From Spodoptera frugiperda (lineage: Eukaryota > Arthropoda > Insecta > Lepidoptera > Noctuidae): a stretch of DNA of 64,000 nucleotides. Below the pieces are notes generated by a model. The model searched no databases. It was not told the DNA's origin and worked only from the letters and a program-made list of their open reading frames with translations. Position 1 is the first letter of the stretch; each line of letters starts with the position of its first letter. A program made the position numbers and the translations under genes. Location of the stretch: NCBI RefSeq assembly GCF_023101765.2, contig NC_064237.1, positions 10,449,649-10,513,648 on the forward strand, in the 5' to 3' direction. Of this stretch, positions 1-11,700 are shown in pieces.

Positions 1-106
1 GGGATTGGTGTGAAATTTGGAAGAGGGATAGGTTATGATCTGGAATAACATATAGGACACTTTTTATCCGTCGGAACCGCGGGTGAAACCGCCGGCAGAA
101 GCTTGT
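1..106 (+). repeat. interspersed repeat tail fragment
   Basis: The end of a dispersed repeat. The same wording (a run beginning ttatg-tctggaataacata, then cactttttatcc, then gcagaagct) recurs at 53930-54195. It resembles the degenerate tails common in lepidopteran introns, which I take to derive from a non-LTR retrotransposon or a related non-autonomous element. The family name is not certain. Confidence 0.55.
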
Positions 107-496
107 TTTTTTTTATAAAATGCACACGTTGGAAAAATACAGTTTTTTGCAATCCAATAGGACATTTTGGAAACTTAAAAATTGACCTACCTGTAGGTTC
201 TATTCTCAAGAAAACGACTCACTATTTTTTCTCGTTTAAAGTTATCCAGTAGGGTCATTCCTGAACTACTTTTAGATAAAACTTGGCATACAGACCTTGT
301 TTAAATTTACGTAGTTTACTCATACTTAATTAAACATTAACTACTATTTTTAATTATAAATTAACGAGCAGATTGTGATCTCAATAAAGCCAACTTGGTA
401 GAATCGATATTATTTTAAAAAACACTGAATGTCCGCGTACCAACTTTAAGGGTCGATTCTATCTGACGGGACATGCGTCGCGTAACGCCAAAACAG

Positions 497-2286
497 ACAA
501 ATTAGTCCATTGAAATGTTACAATTTGAGGGCCGAATAATGCATTTTTTAGAGGACGCAATTTTATTTTTTGAACATGTTGGGGGGGTCAATTGAAACTT
601 AACTTGAAGTTTGTGGGGTCGCCACCCTTGTCCCTCGGCCGCCATCTTGGAAAAAGGGATGGAAACACTTTTTTTGCTATATCTCGGAAACTATGCATCG
701 TAATAAAATTTTTAAAATCATAATTTGTAGAATATTATTTTGCCTACAAATATGTTTATATAACTTTATGCCCTAAATTAACAATTAAAGAAGTTATAAG
801 TAAAAAAGTGAATTTTTTTCAATAAAATTTTCTCTTTTGCTCTGTAACTTTTTTTTTACATTTTATAAATAAATGGCTTCAGACCAATCTTGTAGAATAT
901 TTTTCGAGAAAAATTTGTCCCTACAACTGTTTTCAATTTCATTCATTAGAAACTCAGTTACAGCGCTCCGAAGCTAACCGGGTTCGTCAAATTAGTCCAG
1001 TCAAATAAGCTTAAATTAGGTAAGAATCTCGGAATGCGAGATGACCAGCTGTAATTTTGTAAATACTTGTAAATTGACCCCCTAAAATTGTCTCAAAACC
1101 ATGGTATATATGGTAGGGTGTAAGCAACTCTTAAAATTCAGGGTCAAAGGTCCCAAAAATCGTTCTATTGCGGTTTTTTGGAAATAACTCATTTCCTATG
1201 GGTTTTTGGTATTTGTGTTCAATATCAATATTGTAGAATACAAAATTCTCTACAACTTTTGTCTAAATTTTTTTTATATGGTGAACCGTTGTCGAGTTTG
1301 AGGGCGGAGAACGCACGGTCACTGCATCACATCAGACATTTTTTTTTCAGCTAATCTATCCGTGATGGTTGGAGGACATTAAAAAAGACGTTATGGTTTC
1401 TAAAACCATTTTTCGTCAAATTCAATTGTTTGAAAGATAGACGCTTCCAAAGTGGAAAATTTACCGTGCGTTCTCCGCCCTCAAACTCTACAACGGTTCA
1501 CCATATAAAAAAAAATTTAGACAAAAGTTGTAGAGAATGTTGTATTCTACAATATTGATATTGAATACAAATACCAAAAACCCATAGGAAATGAGTTATT
1601 TCCAAAAAACCGCAAAAGAACGATTTTTGGGACCTTTGACCCTGAATGTTAAGAGTTGCTTACACCCTACCATATATACCATGGTTTTGAGACAATTTTA
1701 GGGGGTCAATTTACAAGTATTTACAAAATTACAGCTGGTCATCTCGCATTCCGAGATTCTTACCTAATTTAAGCTTATTTGACTGGACTAATTTGACGAA
1801 CCCGGTTAGCTTCGGAGCGCTGTAACTGAGTTTCTAATGAATGAAATTGAAAACAGTTGTAGGGACAAATTTTTCTCGAAAAATATTCTACAAGATTGGT
1901 CTGAAGCCATTTATTTATAAAATGTAAAAAAAGTTACAGAGCAAAAGAGAAAATTTTATTGAAAAAAATTCACTTTTTTACTTATAACTTCTTTAATTGT
2001 TAATTTAGGGCATAAAGTTATATAAACATATTTGTAGGCAAAATAATATTCTACAAATTATGATTTTAAAAATTTTATTACGCAGTTTAAAAAATATTAT
2101 GCATAGTTTCCGAGATATAGCAAAAAAAGTGTTTCCATCCCTTTTTCCAAGATGGCGGCCAAGGGACAAGGGTGGCGACCCCACAAACTTCAAGTTAAGC
2201 TTCTATTGACCCCCCTACATGATCAAAAAATAAAATTGCGTCCTCTAAAAATGTAAAGCACATGTAACATTTCAATGGACTAAATG
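497..2286. repeat. giant inverted repeat (about 0.82 kb arms, about 140 bp loop)
   Basis: The left arm (about 497-1320) is the reverse complement of the right arm (about 1463-2286). The spacer at about 1321-1462 is unique. The inner arm ends read gggcggagaacgcacggt and accgtgcgttctccgccc. The arms differ by scattered substitutions and one insertion of about 17 bases in the right arm near 2090; the outermost 50 bases are more diverged. No transposase-like ORF, clear target-site duplication or tRNA head was seen. The element lies upstream of the first visible globin exon, presumably in an intron. It could be a foldback transposon, a tail-to-tail duplication, or a source of long hairpin RNA. Confidence 0.9.
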
Positions 2287-2417
2287 TATAGAAAAACAAT
2301 TGACCGTTCACACTCAACCGATGATACGTCAGTACGACCGATGATACGCTCGACGTATTTTACGACAGATATGAACCGACCCGAAGTAGACTATTGCTTG
2401 GAACCATTTGACAAGTA

Positions 2418-2626
2418 GACATTTGACTGCACAGTTGGCGCGGTGGCTAGGAAACTGCCTACCGTACAACTTGTAGCTGGTTCGATTCTTGCACGGAGCA
2501 ACTCTTTGTGTGATCCACAAATTGTTGTTTCGGGTCTGGGTGTAATGTGCACGTGAACTTGTATGTTTGTAAACTCACCCACGACACAGGAGAAAATCCT
2601 AATGTGGGGCAACGTTTAAAAAAAAA
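2418..2626 (+). repeat. tRNA-derived SINE (family T)
   Basis: The + strand reads like a degenerate tRNA head. An A-box-like gcgcggtggctaggaaac is followed by a B-box-like ggttcgattct and then a body ending in aatcctaatgtggggcaacg and an A-run. Other copies lie at 55815-56020, 53130-53335 and, truncated, at 37684-37815, all in reverse orientation. A second degraded tail follows at about 2627-2700. Confidence 0.75.
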
Positions 2627-2744
2627 TGGAAGTTTGTAAACGGACCCGCGACACAAGAGAGGAAAATCATAAAGAGGAGCAACAGACCTTTTAAAAAAAA
2701 TTTGGAGCCAAGAAATATAATGAATTAACATTTTCACATTCCAG

Positions 2745-4475
2745 ATTCTTCACAGCATACCCGGCTGCGAAGGAATTCTTCAAGATGATCAAGGGTATGC
2801 CAGAAGAGCAGTACCTAGAGAACCCGCAGTTCAAGGCCCACGTGATCAACCTGATGACCGCCCTCAACCTGGCCGTGGAGAACCTGAACCAGCCGGAGGT
2901 GGTCGCCGCCATGATGAACAAACTCGGAGAGTCACACGGCAGGAGAAAGATCAAGGAGCAAAATTTCCAAGTGAGTATATGATTTTATTACGTAGGCAGC
3001 AGTAGATATGTATTGTTTGTGGGAGAGCCATTCTTCGGCATGAATGGGCCGGCTCGACCGAAGTGATACCACGGCCACACAGAAAACCGACATGACACAA
3101 CAGTTGCGTTATATGAGTGAGGTTACCGGAGGCCCAATCACCCTTCCCAATGCACTTGTATCGCCTCTGGTGTTTCGGATGTCCACGGACGGCGGCGATT
3201 GCTTATCATCAGGTGATCGGTCTGCTCGTTTACCGGCTTATACCATAAAACAAGATACTATAGGAAATGTAAACTTGACTATTTTTAATTATAAATATAG
3301 GCAGTATTCAATTACATTATTAAAAGTTACTACTCCAAGGGCCAATAATGCGACATTTTGTCCTACATTTCAACAAAACATTGCCAGCTTAAATCAACCA
3401 GACATAAACATTGATTTATACGAAATTCGAATTCACATTGAATCAAATCAAATGACATTACGAATCCACATTCTTTTTATAAAATTATTGCTTCCGTAAG
3501 CCCCTTGCGCGGTAGACGTGTTCGTAATTCAAATGACGCGGGGAAACGTTCGATGCTTGAATAAAATTCAATTTGTGAACCGCAAATATGGGCGATACGC
3601 TCATTTGCATGTTAAATGTATTAGATTACAGGATTAGACTAACGTATGACGAGAGAGGGTGTGGCTGTCTATTATTGTATTACACACATAAATACTTCAA
3701 GTTTTTATGCGAATCGTCACAAAAAACTAAGACTTCAATCAATAGTAATCTTCTAACACGTATCTATTTAAATAAAGAATATGAATGGTCATCATTATCA
3801 ACAGATCGTTTTTGCGCCGTCCATACTCCGAAGTTTATAAATCTTTTTTCTTTAATACACGTAGGTAATTAGATTAATTCGATTATCGAACGTCTGTAGT
3901 AGTGTTTTAGTAAATGTTGTAGAGGTAATCAAACCCGTGACACATTACATAGCAACCAACCACCATAAGCCACCACTTAAGTGTGGGAGAACCATAACGC
4001 TTTGGCACGAATGGGCCGGCTCGACCAGAGTGATACCACGGCCTCACAGAAAACCTACGTGAAACAACGCTTGCGTTGTGTGGGTGAGGTTACCGGAGGC
4101 CCAATTACCACCCTTCCAAATCCCCGATTCCCCAACAACCCTTAAATTCCTAACCCCCAAAAAGTCGGCAACGCACTTGTAACGCCTTTGGTGTTTCAAG
4201 TGTCCATGGGCGGCGGCGATTGCTTACCATCAGGTGATCCGTAAAAAAAAAACCATGGCTCAAAAACCAAACGAATAATAAGCTTTTAAAAAAAATTGTT
4301 TCACTAATCAAACTATTGTTTTTTTTTTTTCTAGGACCTGAAACAAGTCATAGTGAAAATGTTCATAGAGGTGTTGAAATTGGACGACACGACACTAGGA
4401 GCGTGGGGCAAGGCCGTGGACTTCTGGTACAAGCACATATTCGAGACGCTCAACAAAGCGGAGCAGACCAGATAA
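2745..4475 (+). CDS. globin (insect haemoglobin-like), last two coding exons, 5' partial
   Basis: Exons 2745-2970 and 4335-4475, stop TAA at 4473-4475. The first visible exon opens with one base completing a codon, then FFTAYPAAKEFF, the B-C helix region with Pro C2 and Phe CD1. FKAHV supplies the expected distal His E7, and LGESH the proximal His F8. The second exon (DLKQV to the C-terminus) covers helices G and H. The intron before 2745 is phase 2 and aligns with the classic globin position B12.2; the next, after NFQ, is phase 0 and fits G7.0. Known role of the family: reversible haem oxygen binding, in insects mainly in tracheal and fat-body cells. The N-terminal exon (helix A to mid-B) is not in the window. 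Polypyrimidine-AG acceptors precede both exons. Confidence 0.93.
3016..3245 (+). repeat. SINE-like repeat, family B (globin intron)
   Basis: It contains gaatgggccggctcgacc, accggaggcccaatcaccct, and the ending attgcttatcatcaggtgatc. Matching copies lie at 3980-4240 and 28869-29098 on the same strand, with partial reverse copies near 29608-29720 and 40378-40470. Confidence 0.75.
3980..4240 (+). repeat. SINE-like repeat, family B (globin intron, second copy)
   Basis: Fuller copy of the family, running from gtgtgggagaaccataacg to accatcaggtgatccgt and followed by an A-run. It sits about 100 bases upstream of the last globin exon, in the same intron and orientation as the 3016-3245 copy. Confidence 0.8.
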
Positions 4476-5791
4476 CATACACATTGTCAATCAATTACAG
4501 TATAAACGAGTAGTTTAGTATCCACAATGGCTACTGTGAAAGGCAAACTCGATTTGATCTGTTGTACGATGATAGGGATATGACCGAACGACAAATTCAA
4601 ATATAGAATGAGAACGCAATTTGAAAATTTGATAATTGAATTGTGAATATCGGCCAGTTTTATTAACTTATCTGTCTTTGTATTATTTTTTTTATATCAT
4701 AAAGTTTTATCTATAATCTATCTACAACTTTTGACTGACTCGTTGATCGAGTGGTCGCAAGTGCAACTGCCGGACAAGGGGTCTCGGGTTCGATTCCCGA
4801 GTCGGGCAAGTATTCTAGGCTTTTTTCGAAAATTTCTCAGTAATAGTACTAAGTCTGAACCGGGACTTGTAACACTAATGTTGCCGTAATGTGCACCTCT
4901 GCCTACCCCTTCGCGGATAAAAGGCGTGACGTTGTCTTTATCTACACATTTTGGTGTGGAGCCTATGTTATACTTCTATCTCTAGTATAATAGGTATGCA
5001 AATCTACAGATAGATTATTAAGACTGGCTGAATAAACGACTGTCATTAATTACTTTGGCTATCTGTGACAGTCAGTAGATAGGTACATAAACATTCCATA
5101 ACTTCTGAAACAACAACAAAATAATTAACTTGAATTAATTTCAGTTATCTTCCTTTCATCTTTTATTAAAATCTGGTCCGTCGAGATCGCATTAAAGGAT
5201 AATAAATTTAATAATTACCGTCATAGAGTTTGCGTTTCACCGTCGAAAATCAGGCTGAATAAACCATACTGAATTGCATTATGTTTATAACGAGTAAGAT
5301 GGGAGAAATCGATTTTATTTCCTATTTTTACAATTAATTATAATATTATGAAAATACTTTCTTGTGTATTTCGTGAGAAATTAAAATTAAAATTATTGTT
5401 TATTCTAATTGTTGAATTGTTTTAATTATTTTTTATGTACCTACTTGTTTTTTTTTTGGCAAGGCCTAAGCTTTTGTCGTGTCACGGCCTTAGGCTGTAT
5501 AAATGTTGTAAACACCAAAAATTTTAATGTATCACAATTTTTCTCTTTTGTTATACAATGTTAGAATTTCTATATACATAACTATATAACTAATATTTTA
5601 TACATTGACTTTTGAGTGTTAGATATTTTATCAACACTTGAATATTGTTTATATTGTTTTGGCATAGATGTATGTAAAATGTCATTTTATCATAGTTTTA
5701 AGACGCATTTAATAATATTGTAGGTTAGATATAAAGCTTCAAACATCTTCCATTCTATTGCATAATGTACATAGCTATATTTGTAAATAAA
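4476..5791 (+). other. globin 3' UTR and downstream sequence with candidate poly(A) signals
   Basis: No further coding sequence was seen on the + strand. AATAAA occurs at 5031-5036 and 5786-5791, and either could end the globin mRNA. A tRNA-derived SINE lies at 4736-4945, so the 3' UTR would contain it if the distal signal is used. Which site is used is inference. Confidence 0.4.
4736..4945 (+). repeat. tRNA-derived SINE (family R)
   Basis: The head resembles a tRNA: gactcgttgatcgagtggtcgc (A-box region) and a perfect B-box gggttcgattcccgag. The body ends in tgcctaccccttcgcggataaa. A diverged reverse copy lies at about 50535-50815. The head is followed by unrelated body sequence, so it is not scored as a tRNA gene. 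Confidence 0.7.
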
Positions 5792-5944
5792 GCAGTCGAT
5801 TTTTGTACATTGTACACTTGTTAAACCAAAAAAATAATATATTATGTAAATACATGATTATTCAATATTTGTCAACGATTTTAATTATTGGTTCATTAAA
5901 TTTTATATGAAATAGTTGTGTCTATTCGTTTTTACATCCCTATA

Positions 5945-6120
5945 TCATCAACTTAGGCCCAGCGCAGAGCAATCCTCTGCTGGATTAGGCCATGGACATC
6001 CTCAGCATCGTCTATATAAGGCGCTTTGACTAACTCTTACGTCTAAACTAGGCACGCAGGTTGGAGATCGCACTTTATAATGTTCACCCTTATAAAAGAG
6101 CGCTGCTGCTTGGTATCCGT
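5945..6120. repeat. probable dispersed repeat fragment
   Basis: A moderately GC-rich block (cccagcgcagagcaatcctc ... cacgcaggttggagatcgca) unlike its AT-rich flanks. It resembles a common lepidopteran dispersed repeat. No second copy was found in this window, so the call rests on recall and composition. Confidence 0.35.
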
Positions 6121-6144
6121 CAACTATGTAAGTACTAGGTACAT

Positions 6145-6520
6145 ACTCCAGAGCTGTAGATTGCCTGGTCGGTTACCGCAGCTCCGGTTCGAAAACCAGG
6201 AGTAGGAACGGAACGGGGTGGTTTAAGTCAGTGAGAGTCTGACACTCCCTCTCTCCACGCCCTAGGTGGAAGAAGTCATTGGATGATTTTCCCCACACAA
6301 AAAGAACGGATAGAACCCGGGGGAAGAGTGAGGGCCGTAATAGAAAAAGTATTATACAGTTTTAGTTTTAGATGTTTTAAGGGAGGAAAATCATCCAATG
6401 ACTTCTCTAGCCTTGGGTGAGGCGAGAGGGAGTGTCAGACTCATACTGACTAAAAACTTCGTTCCTACTCCAACTTTTCAAGCCAGAACCCCGGTAAACC
6501 TGCTAGGTAGTCCAAATATA
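6145..6520. repeat. inverted pair of family A SINE-like repeats
   Basis: A reverse copy (about 6145-6300) and a forward copy (about 6378-6520) of the most abundant repeat in the window face each other across about 80 bases. Diagnostic words are aatcatccaatgacttctc, gcgagagggagtgtcagactc, gactaaaaac and a proline-rich-looking gagccccggtaaacc. Other forward copies: 31003-31150, 47030-47200, 54478-54615 (degraded), 56240-56400, 63310-63500. Reverse copies: 37180-37378, 39775-39955, 44320-44462. The family resembles noctuid SINEs; that name is inference. Confidence 0.8.
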
Positions 6521-6529
6521 TTCTACCCT

Positions 6530-8105
6530 GCCGATACCACACGACTGACTTCCCTCCAACGGACGAGCAATCTAAAAATCAATATATCGGGAACGAGTAA
6601 CAGCATTATTGTGGCTTAATGGCGCAATTATGTATCGATTGGTTTGACAATACAACTCGGCTTTTAAGGTGTATTGCTTTTGAAGGCAATCTTGTTTAAA
6701 ATCTGTTTTTTTTGCAATATAAAGCAATTTAAAATAGTTGAAGGAAAGCAAAGAGTTATTTTTATAAGAATTTGTAGATAACAATCGAATACTAAATAAG
6801 ATAAGAAATTACTGACCGTAATTAGGTACCTAATTACCATACACAAATTAATTTTGTAGTGTATTTAGTCCATGCATATTGTCACATCGCCTTCAATTTA
6901 AAATATAAAGTGTAGGTAGATAGGTAGACTGCAATAATAACATTTCGACAGTTACGTTTAAGTTTCACAAGTATTATAACGAACGGTCTATTATAGTTTC
7001 AGATAGGCACAAATTGTAAATAATCTACATATTTCCAAGATTGTTGGGCTATATTAATTTTCTATAGCGTATTAAGTACCTACCTGCTAATAATGAGTCA
7101 CGTTAAACAAAAATCGACCCATGCATACCTAAATATTTGCCAACTTAGTACCTAGATCTACATCACTCACTCAAATCAAAGATTCAAGCAATAAACATCT
7201 ACTAGCAATCATTGTTAAGACCGTGTTCCTAAGTAAATACTTGGCTGTATAATAAAATTCCCGAGTCTCGCAAAGCGACCATAGAGTATAGAGTACGTAC
7301 CTACGACACGGACTCAAGTGCTTGCATTATTCAGCCTGCTGCATATTTAACGCGCGCCGTCGCCGCTCTCCTGTCTTTCCTCCGTTCCTACACGGTTTAC
7401 GCAAGAAATTTATAGGTAAAGATTTTACGACATAGATAAATATAAAATTCGTGACAGATTGGATATTAATGAATATATCAATTAATGAGTTGGTGTATTT
7501 TTATAAACCTATGTCTAAACGATACAATGAATGAATAATAATCATAACTTGAACGCATTAGTCTTACGCTTAGAACATGGGAAGAACCGAAAGTAAAAAT
7601 AATTGTTTAGATAATGCGTACTTCGCTATATTTATAGGTTTGTATTGCAAGGGTCCTTTTTCACCAGAGATGTCCTTAAGCTACGTTGCTGTGGATGCGT
7701 TTGGCTTCCATCGTTAGTCGTATTCCCTTGATTATGTTAACAACACTAACACTTGTTTATATTTGTTTGGAACACGGCCTCCTCCAGTTTCTTTCATGTT
7801 TACATCCCTGTCCCTGTCTAGGTCTACTTAATAAAATTCTTTTATCTTCTGTATAATATCATCAGCCGATCATGCCCAACTTGTGTTTGGACTATCAATT
7901 CCTTCTTCCATTATTAGATATTTAGCTCCAAACTACAGTAATAAACGGCATTTTACTTAGGGCCTGTCCACATCCTGGTGTTATAGGTACCAACATAACT
8001 GGATGAAATTGCATATACCAACATCTGTCTACACTTTCCCAAAAAACAGGCAAAATGATCAAACATCAAGGTATATTAGTTGGAGATAAATAAAACACAG
8101 TTTTT
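6530..8105. other. AT-rich intergenic stretch between globin and the gawky 3' region
   Basis: No ORF with recognisable coding character, no repeat shared with the rest of the window, and no RNA gene was seen. The globin gene ends to the left and the predicted gawky transcript ends to the right, so this would be the convergent intergenic gap. Confidence 0.4.
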
Positions 8106-8629
8106 AATGATTTTTTTTATTTTTTTTTTTACAATTAATCAGATAACATACATATCAAACCAGCCGAAGTATGGCTAAACCCATTTATTATCTAAACTTA
8201 CGAACAATACAAGAAATTGATACCTCTCAAATTCACCTTACTTTAATATATATAGATATATTATAATAATATAATATGCGTTCACTCTACATATAATCTA
8301 CAACCTACTTACTCATAATCTAAGTTTTGCATAAATTCAAAGTAAATATGCCCAAAAGAAATATTGTTGAACTATGAATATATATTACTTTTTGGCAATT
8401 AATTGAGTATCATTTATGTGCATAGCAAAATTAATTTTCTTTTAAAATGTAACTTAGATCTTACTTCATAAAGAGGCCACAAATATAACATGCGTTTCTG
8501 TCGTCAGTTCGATTAAATAGGGACTTTTTGTTAAACATTATTTATTGCCTATTCTATAAACATTACACTTATCGAAATGTAAGAAAAATATCCTTACGCA
8601 ATAACTGAATTAGTCTAGCAGTGCTGTGC

Positions 8630-8765
8630 AGTGAGTGTAGAGGGTCCTCCGGTGGCTGGGCGGCGCGCTCGAGCTCTGCCACCGTCGCCGCTCGGGGCGA
8701 GGGCGCGAGTCGCGGCCCGCGGGGTGCGAGCGCGAGCGCACCGCCCGACCCGCCTCACCGTTGTG
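8630..8765. other. GC-rich islet
   Basis: A sharply bounded, CpG-rich block of about 135 bases (cgctcgagctctgccaccgt, gcgggg, gagcgcgagcgcaccgcc) inside AT-rich DNA near the distal end of the suggested gawky 3' UTR. Open frames across it are short and arginine-rich, as expected from composition alone, so they are not called as genes. Confidence 0.5.
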
Positions 8766-11700
8766 CGTACACATTGCGCTAACAATACGAGACAACATTT
8801 CACATAATGATCAAAACAACTATTTGTCATCTACATAAAATTTGCTCCAAATGTTTATATTAAAATATTTCTACTTATTGTAACTTCTAATTAGTTACAG
8901 CCAACTTTACAAATAATTGATACATTAGACTCTCAAATAGATCTCTACTAACTATTATTAATTAATGGTAAAAAATAAAGAATAAAAATACTTCTAAACA
9001 TTGCATTTCAATCACATAAGGTTTAGTTAAATACAATAATAACATTTTTAAAACCCGAACATAAGTATTACAAGAACAATGATATCGTTGAGTTCTGGAA
9101 TGGAAAATAGCACACTTAAATTCACTAACTGTTACACTTACATAATAATTATTGTTCTCCTGCTTTGTTTGTTAATATACATTGCTTTTAAGGTAGTATC
9201 AGAAAAATAACAGTAAAATATATCGACTATTTGATACACTGATAAAATTCATGATAAACCCTTAATTAACTTAAAGAAATTGTTAAAATTGTGTACCAAA
9301 TAACAGTGCAGTGCGTTTGATAAGTACAGAGAATCGATAAATACATTGATATAGATAGGACATACTATGTGAGGTTATTGAATGAGGTAATACAGATATA
9401 AGAACATAGAACCGCTGCCGATGCCTCGGACGCAGCCGACCATTCGCATCTGTGCTACTGTCTACACCTTATGTAAATGGAGACGGCGATGTCTAAAAAC
9501 ACGGCCCTTGCAAAAATAGATCTACAACAAGTATAGGTGTAGGACGAGTGTGACAGAGGCACGCGGGCGCTCGCCGCGGGGCAGCCGCTACGCTATTATT
9601 TGGTACGTGACGGAACATACGTAGAGGATGGTGTACAGATCAATACAAATTCATATTACTATTAAGGCAGCCGTTCATAAACTTACTACGTGAAAATTAC
9701 TTACGCATGCCTCATTATTATTACGATCATAATTATATTATTACATATTATACTTTAGACATTGAGAATACAAAGTTTCAAAATAAATACCCAACAAAGA
9801 TAATTTGAAGAACATAAGGAACACTACAGCAGCAATCAAATTGCGAACACATTTTGTACTACATAAAAAATAATACACAACCCTTTGCGCGAAAAGACTG
9901 AAAAGTTCAACTTTTAAAGTCACCATGAAACTCGGGTCCTAGCATGAAATGCAATACAGACTAATATTCCGTGCGTTCGACAAAGATGTGCTTCATATGA
10001 GTTTAGCGTACATATACTTGGATCTCCTGCAAACGCAAGGAAAATGCTTCATAGTACGACCCTCGTGTCACTTTCAGTTAATACTAGATCTTTAGAATAA
10101 ATTTTTCCCATCACAGAGATTTACACAGAAAAATCTTTTAGTTTTTTTTTCGAATATATTTAGCCTATTGATATAATTATGAAATAATTTAGTATCTGCT
10201 TATTTATTAAGTGTTCCAATACAATACCAAGGAGAATTATTAATTATTAATATTATTGGTGTAACGTGAGACGAGACAGCCTAAGTCTACGCTAAACTTA
10301 TCAATTAGTTATATTGATATTGTTATAATGAAATACGTCGCTGAAACATGCTTTATATACTACATTGTACTTTAACTCAAAGGTGGTACCGAAAAATATT
10401 ATTTTTATTATAAAACAACGCCAATCGTTCATACTTTATAGAGATGTGACTCACTACAATACTAGGGGACAATCAATTTAGTATTCATTATTATGATAAC
10501 TTAAGGTTTTACGATTACAAAACTTAACGCACATCACGGGAACCACGGATATGAATACAACAAAATAATTCGAATTAGAAATGTAGACGATATGCAACGT
10601 TCAAAGATCAATTATTTAAAACAAATTTCAGATGACATCGGTGGTACTCGAAATAAATTGTTGTGATCAGTCTCCGCCCTGGAGCGGCGGTGATGTCATG
10701 ATACTGAGTGTTAACTTACTTTCATTGGGATATATCGGTACACTATATCATTACATGGTGGGGTTTTAATTACTAATTAAGCTTGTTCGTTTTGTACAAC
10801 ATAAACCGACAACGGTACTAGTCCACTCATAAAATGGTCTTCCAAATGTATTCCAGCTCGATACATTCGATACTAAAGTAAAAAAATATACGAAGCAGTT
10901 AAATATTATGTCTCGTCACATAACATGTGCCGCTGGCAGTAGGAGACCTCTAATAAAATAAATATTCTCATCCGACTCACTGGACAATATTAAAAATATT
11001 TTCTTAATCACAGATATCAGTCTGTCAAAATTTAAATTAAGTATATTTCAGAATTGGATTAGTCGTTCCTCACTTACATAGGATATTATTCAAGTACAAG
11101 TACAATCAAGGTACAAAAGTGACTAATTTAAGACCGCAGAGTATTGATTTTTGACGCCAATAGAAATATCTAAATATTGAGAGGTTATTAGTACTTTAGT
11201 GGAACATTAACGAATTTGGTCGTTCGAAGTACGCGATTACGTATATGTCAAGCACGGTGTGGTCGAGACCGGTACACTTCTCTTATAGTACAAATGAACA
11301 TTGAATATAAACAATTTGACACAGGTACAACAGAGATCTAATGAAAGAATAATACGAATATAAACTAGTTTCATATAGGATATGATCGTTAAATTATGCT
11401 CGATTATAATCACTCGCACGTCGCTACGTGCGATACATGAATGCGAGAGAGACTAGAGAAGCAGTGTGTAGTTAGCGAGCAGCAGTCCGAGTCTACTGCA
11501 TCAATTAACTGTTGGTGGGGGTTGGCCTTGTACACATACATACATATATATTACGCTACATAGTACTCGTCGAATCAAATGCAACTTTACTCAAGTATCC
11601 GAAAGTAAGGCAGAGCCGCGATGTGTCTACCGGGGTGCACGTCACTTGTACGCCAACAGAAACGTGCAGACTTACTGCTCTATTACATCTATACATCATA

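Noticed and set aside
4736..4808. A possible tRNA gene (good B-box ggttcgattcc)
   Set aside because: The anticodon arm and acceptor pairing cannot be drawn, and a conserved non-tRNA body follows; a second diverged copy exists. It is a tRNA-derived SINE head.
8610..8830. Arg/Ala-rich open frames over the GC islet
   Set aside because: High GC removes stop codons; the products are low-complexity and overlap in several frames.
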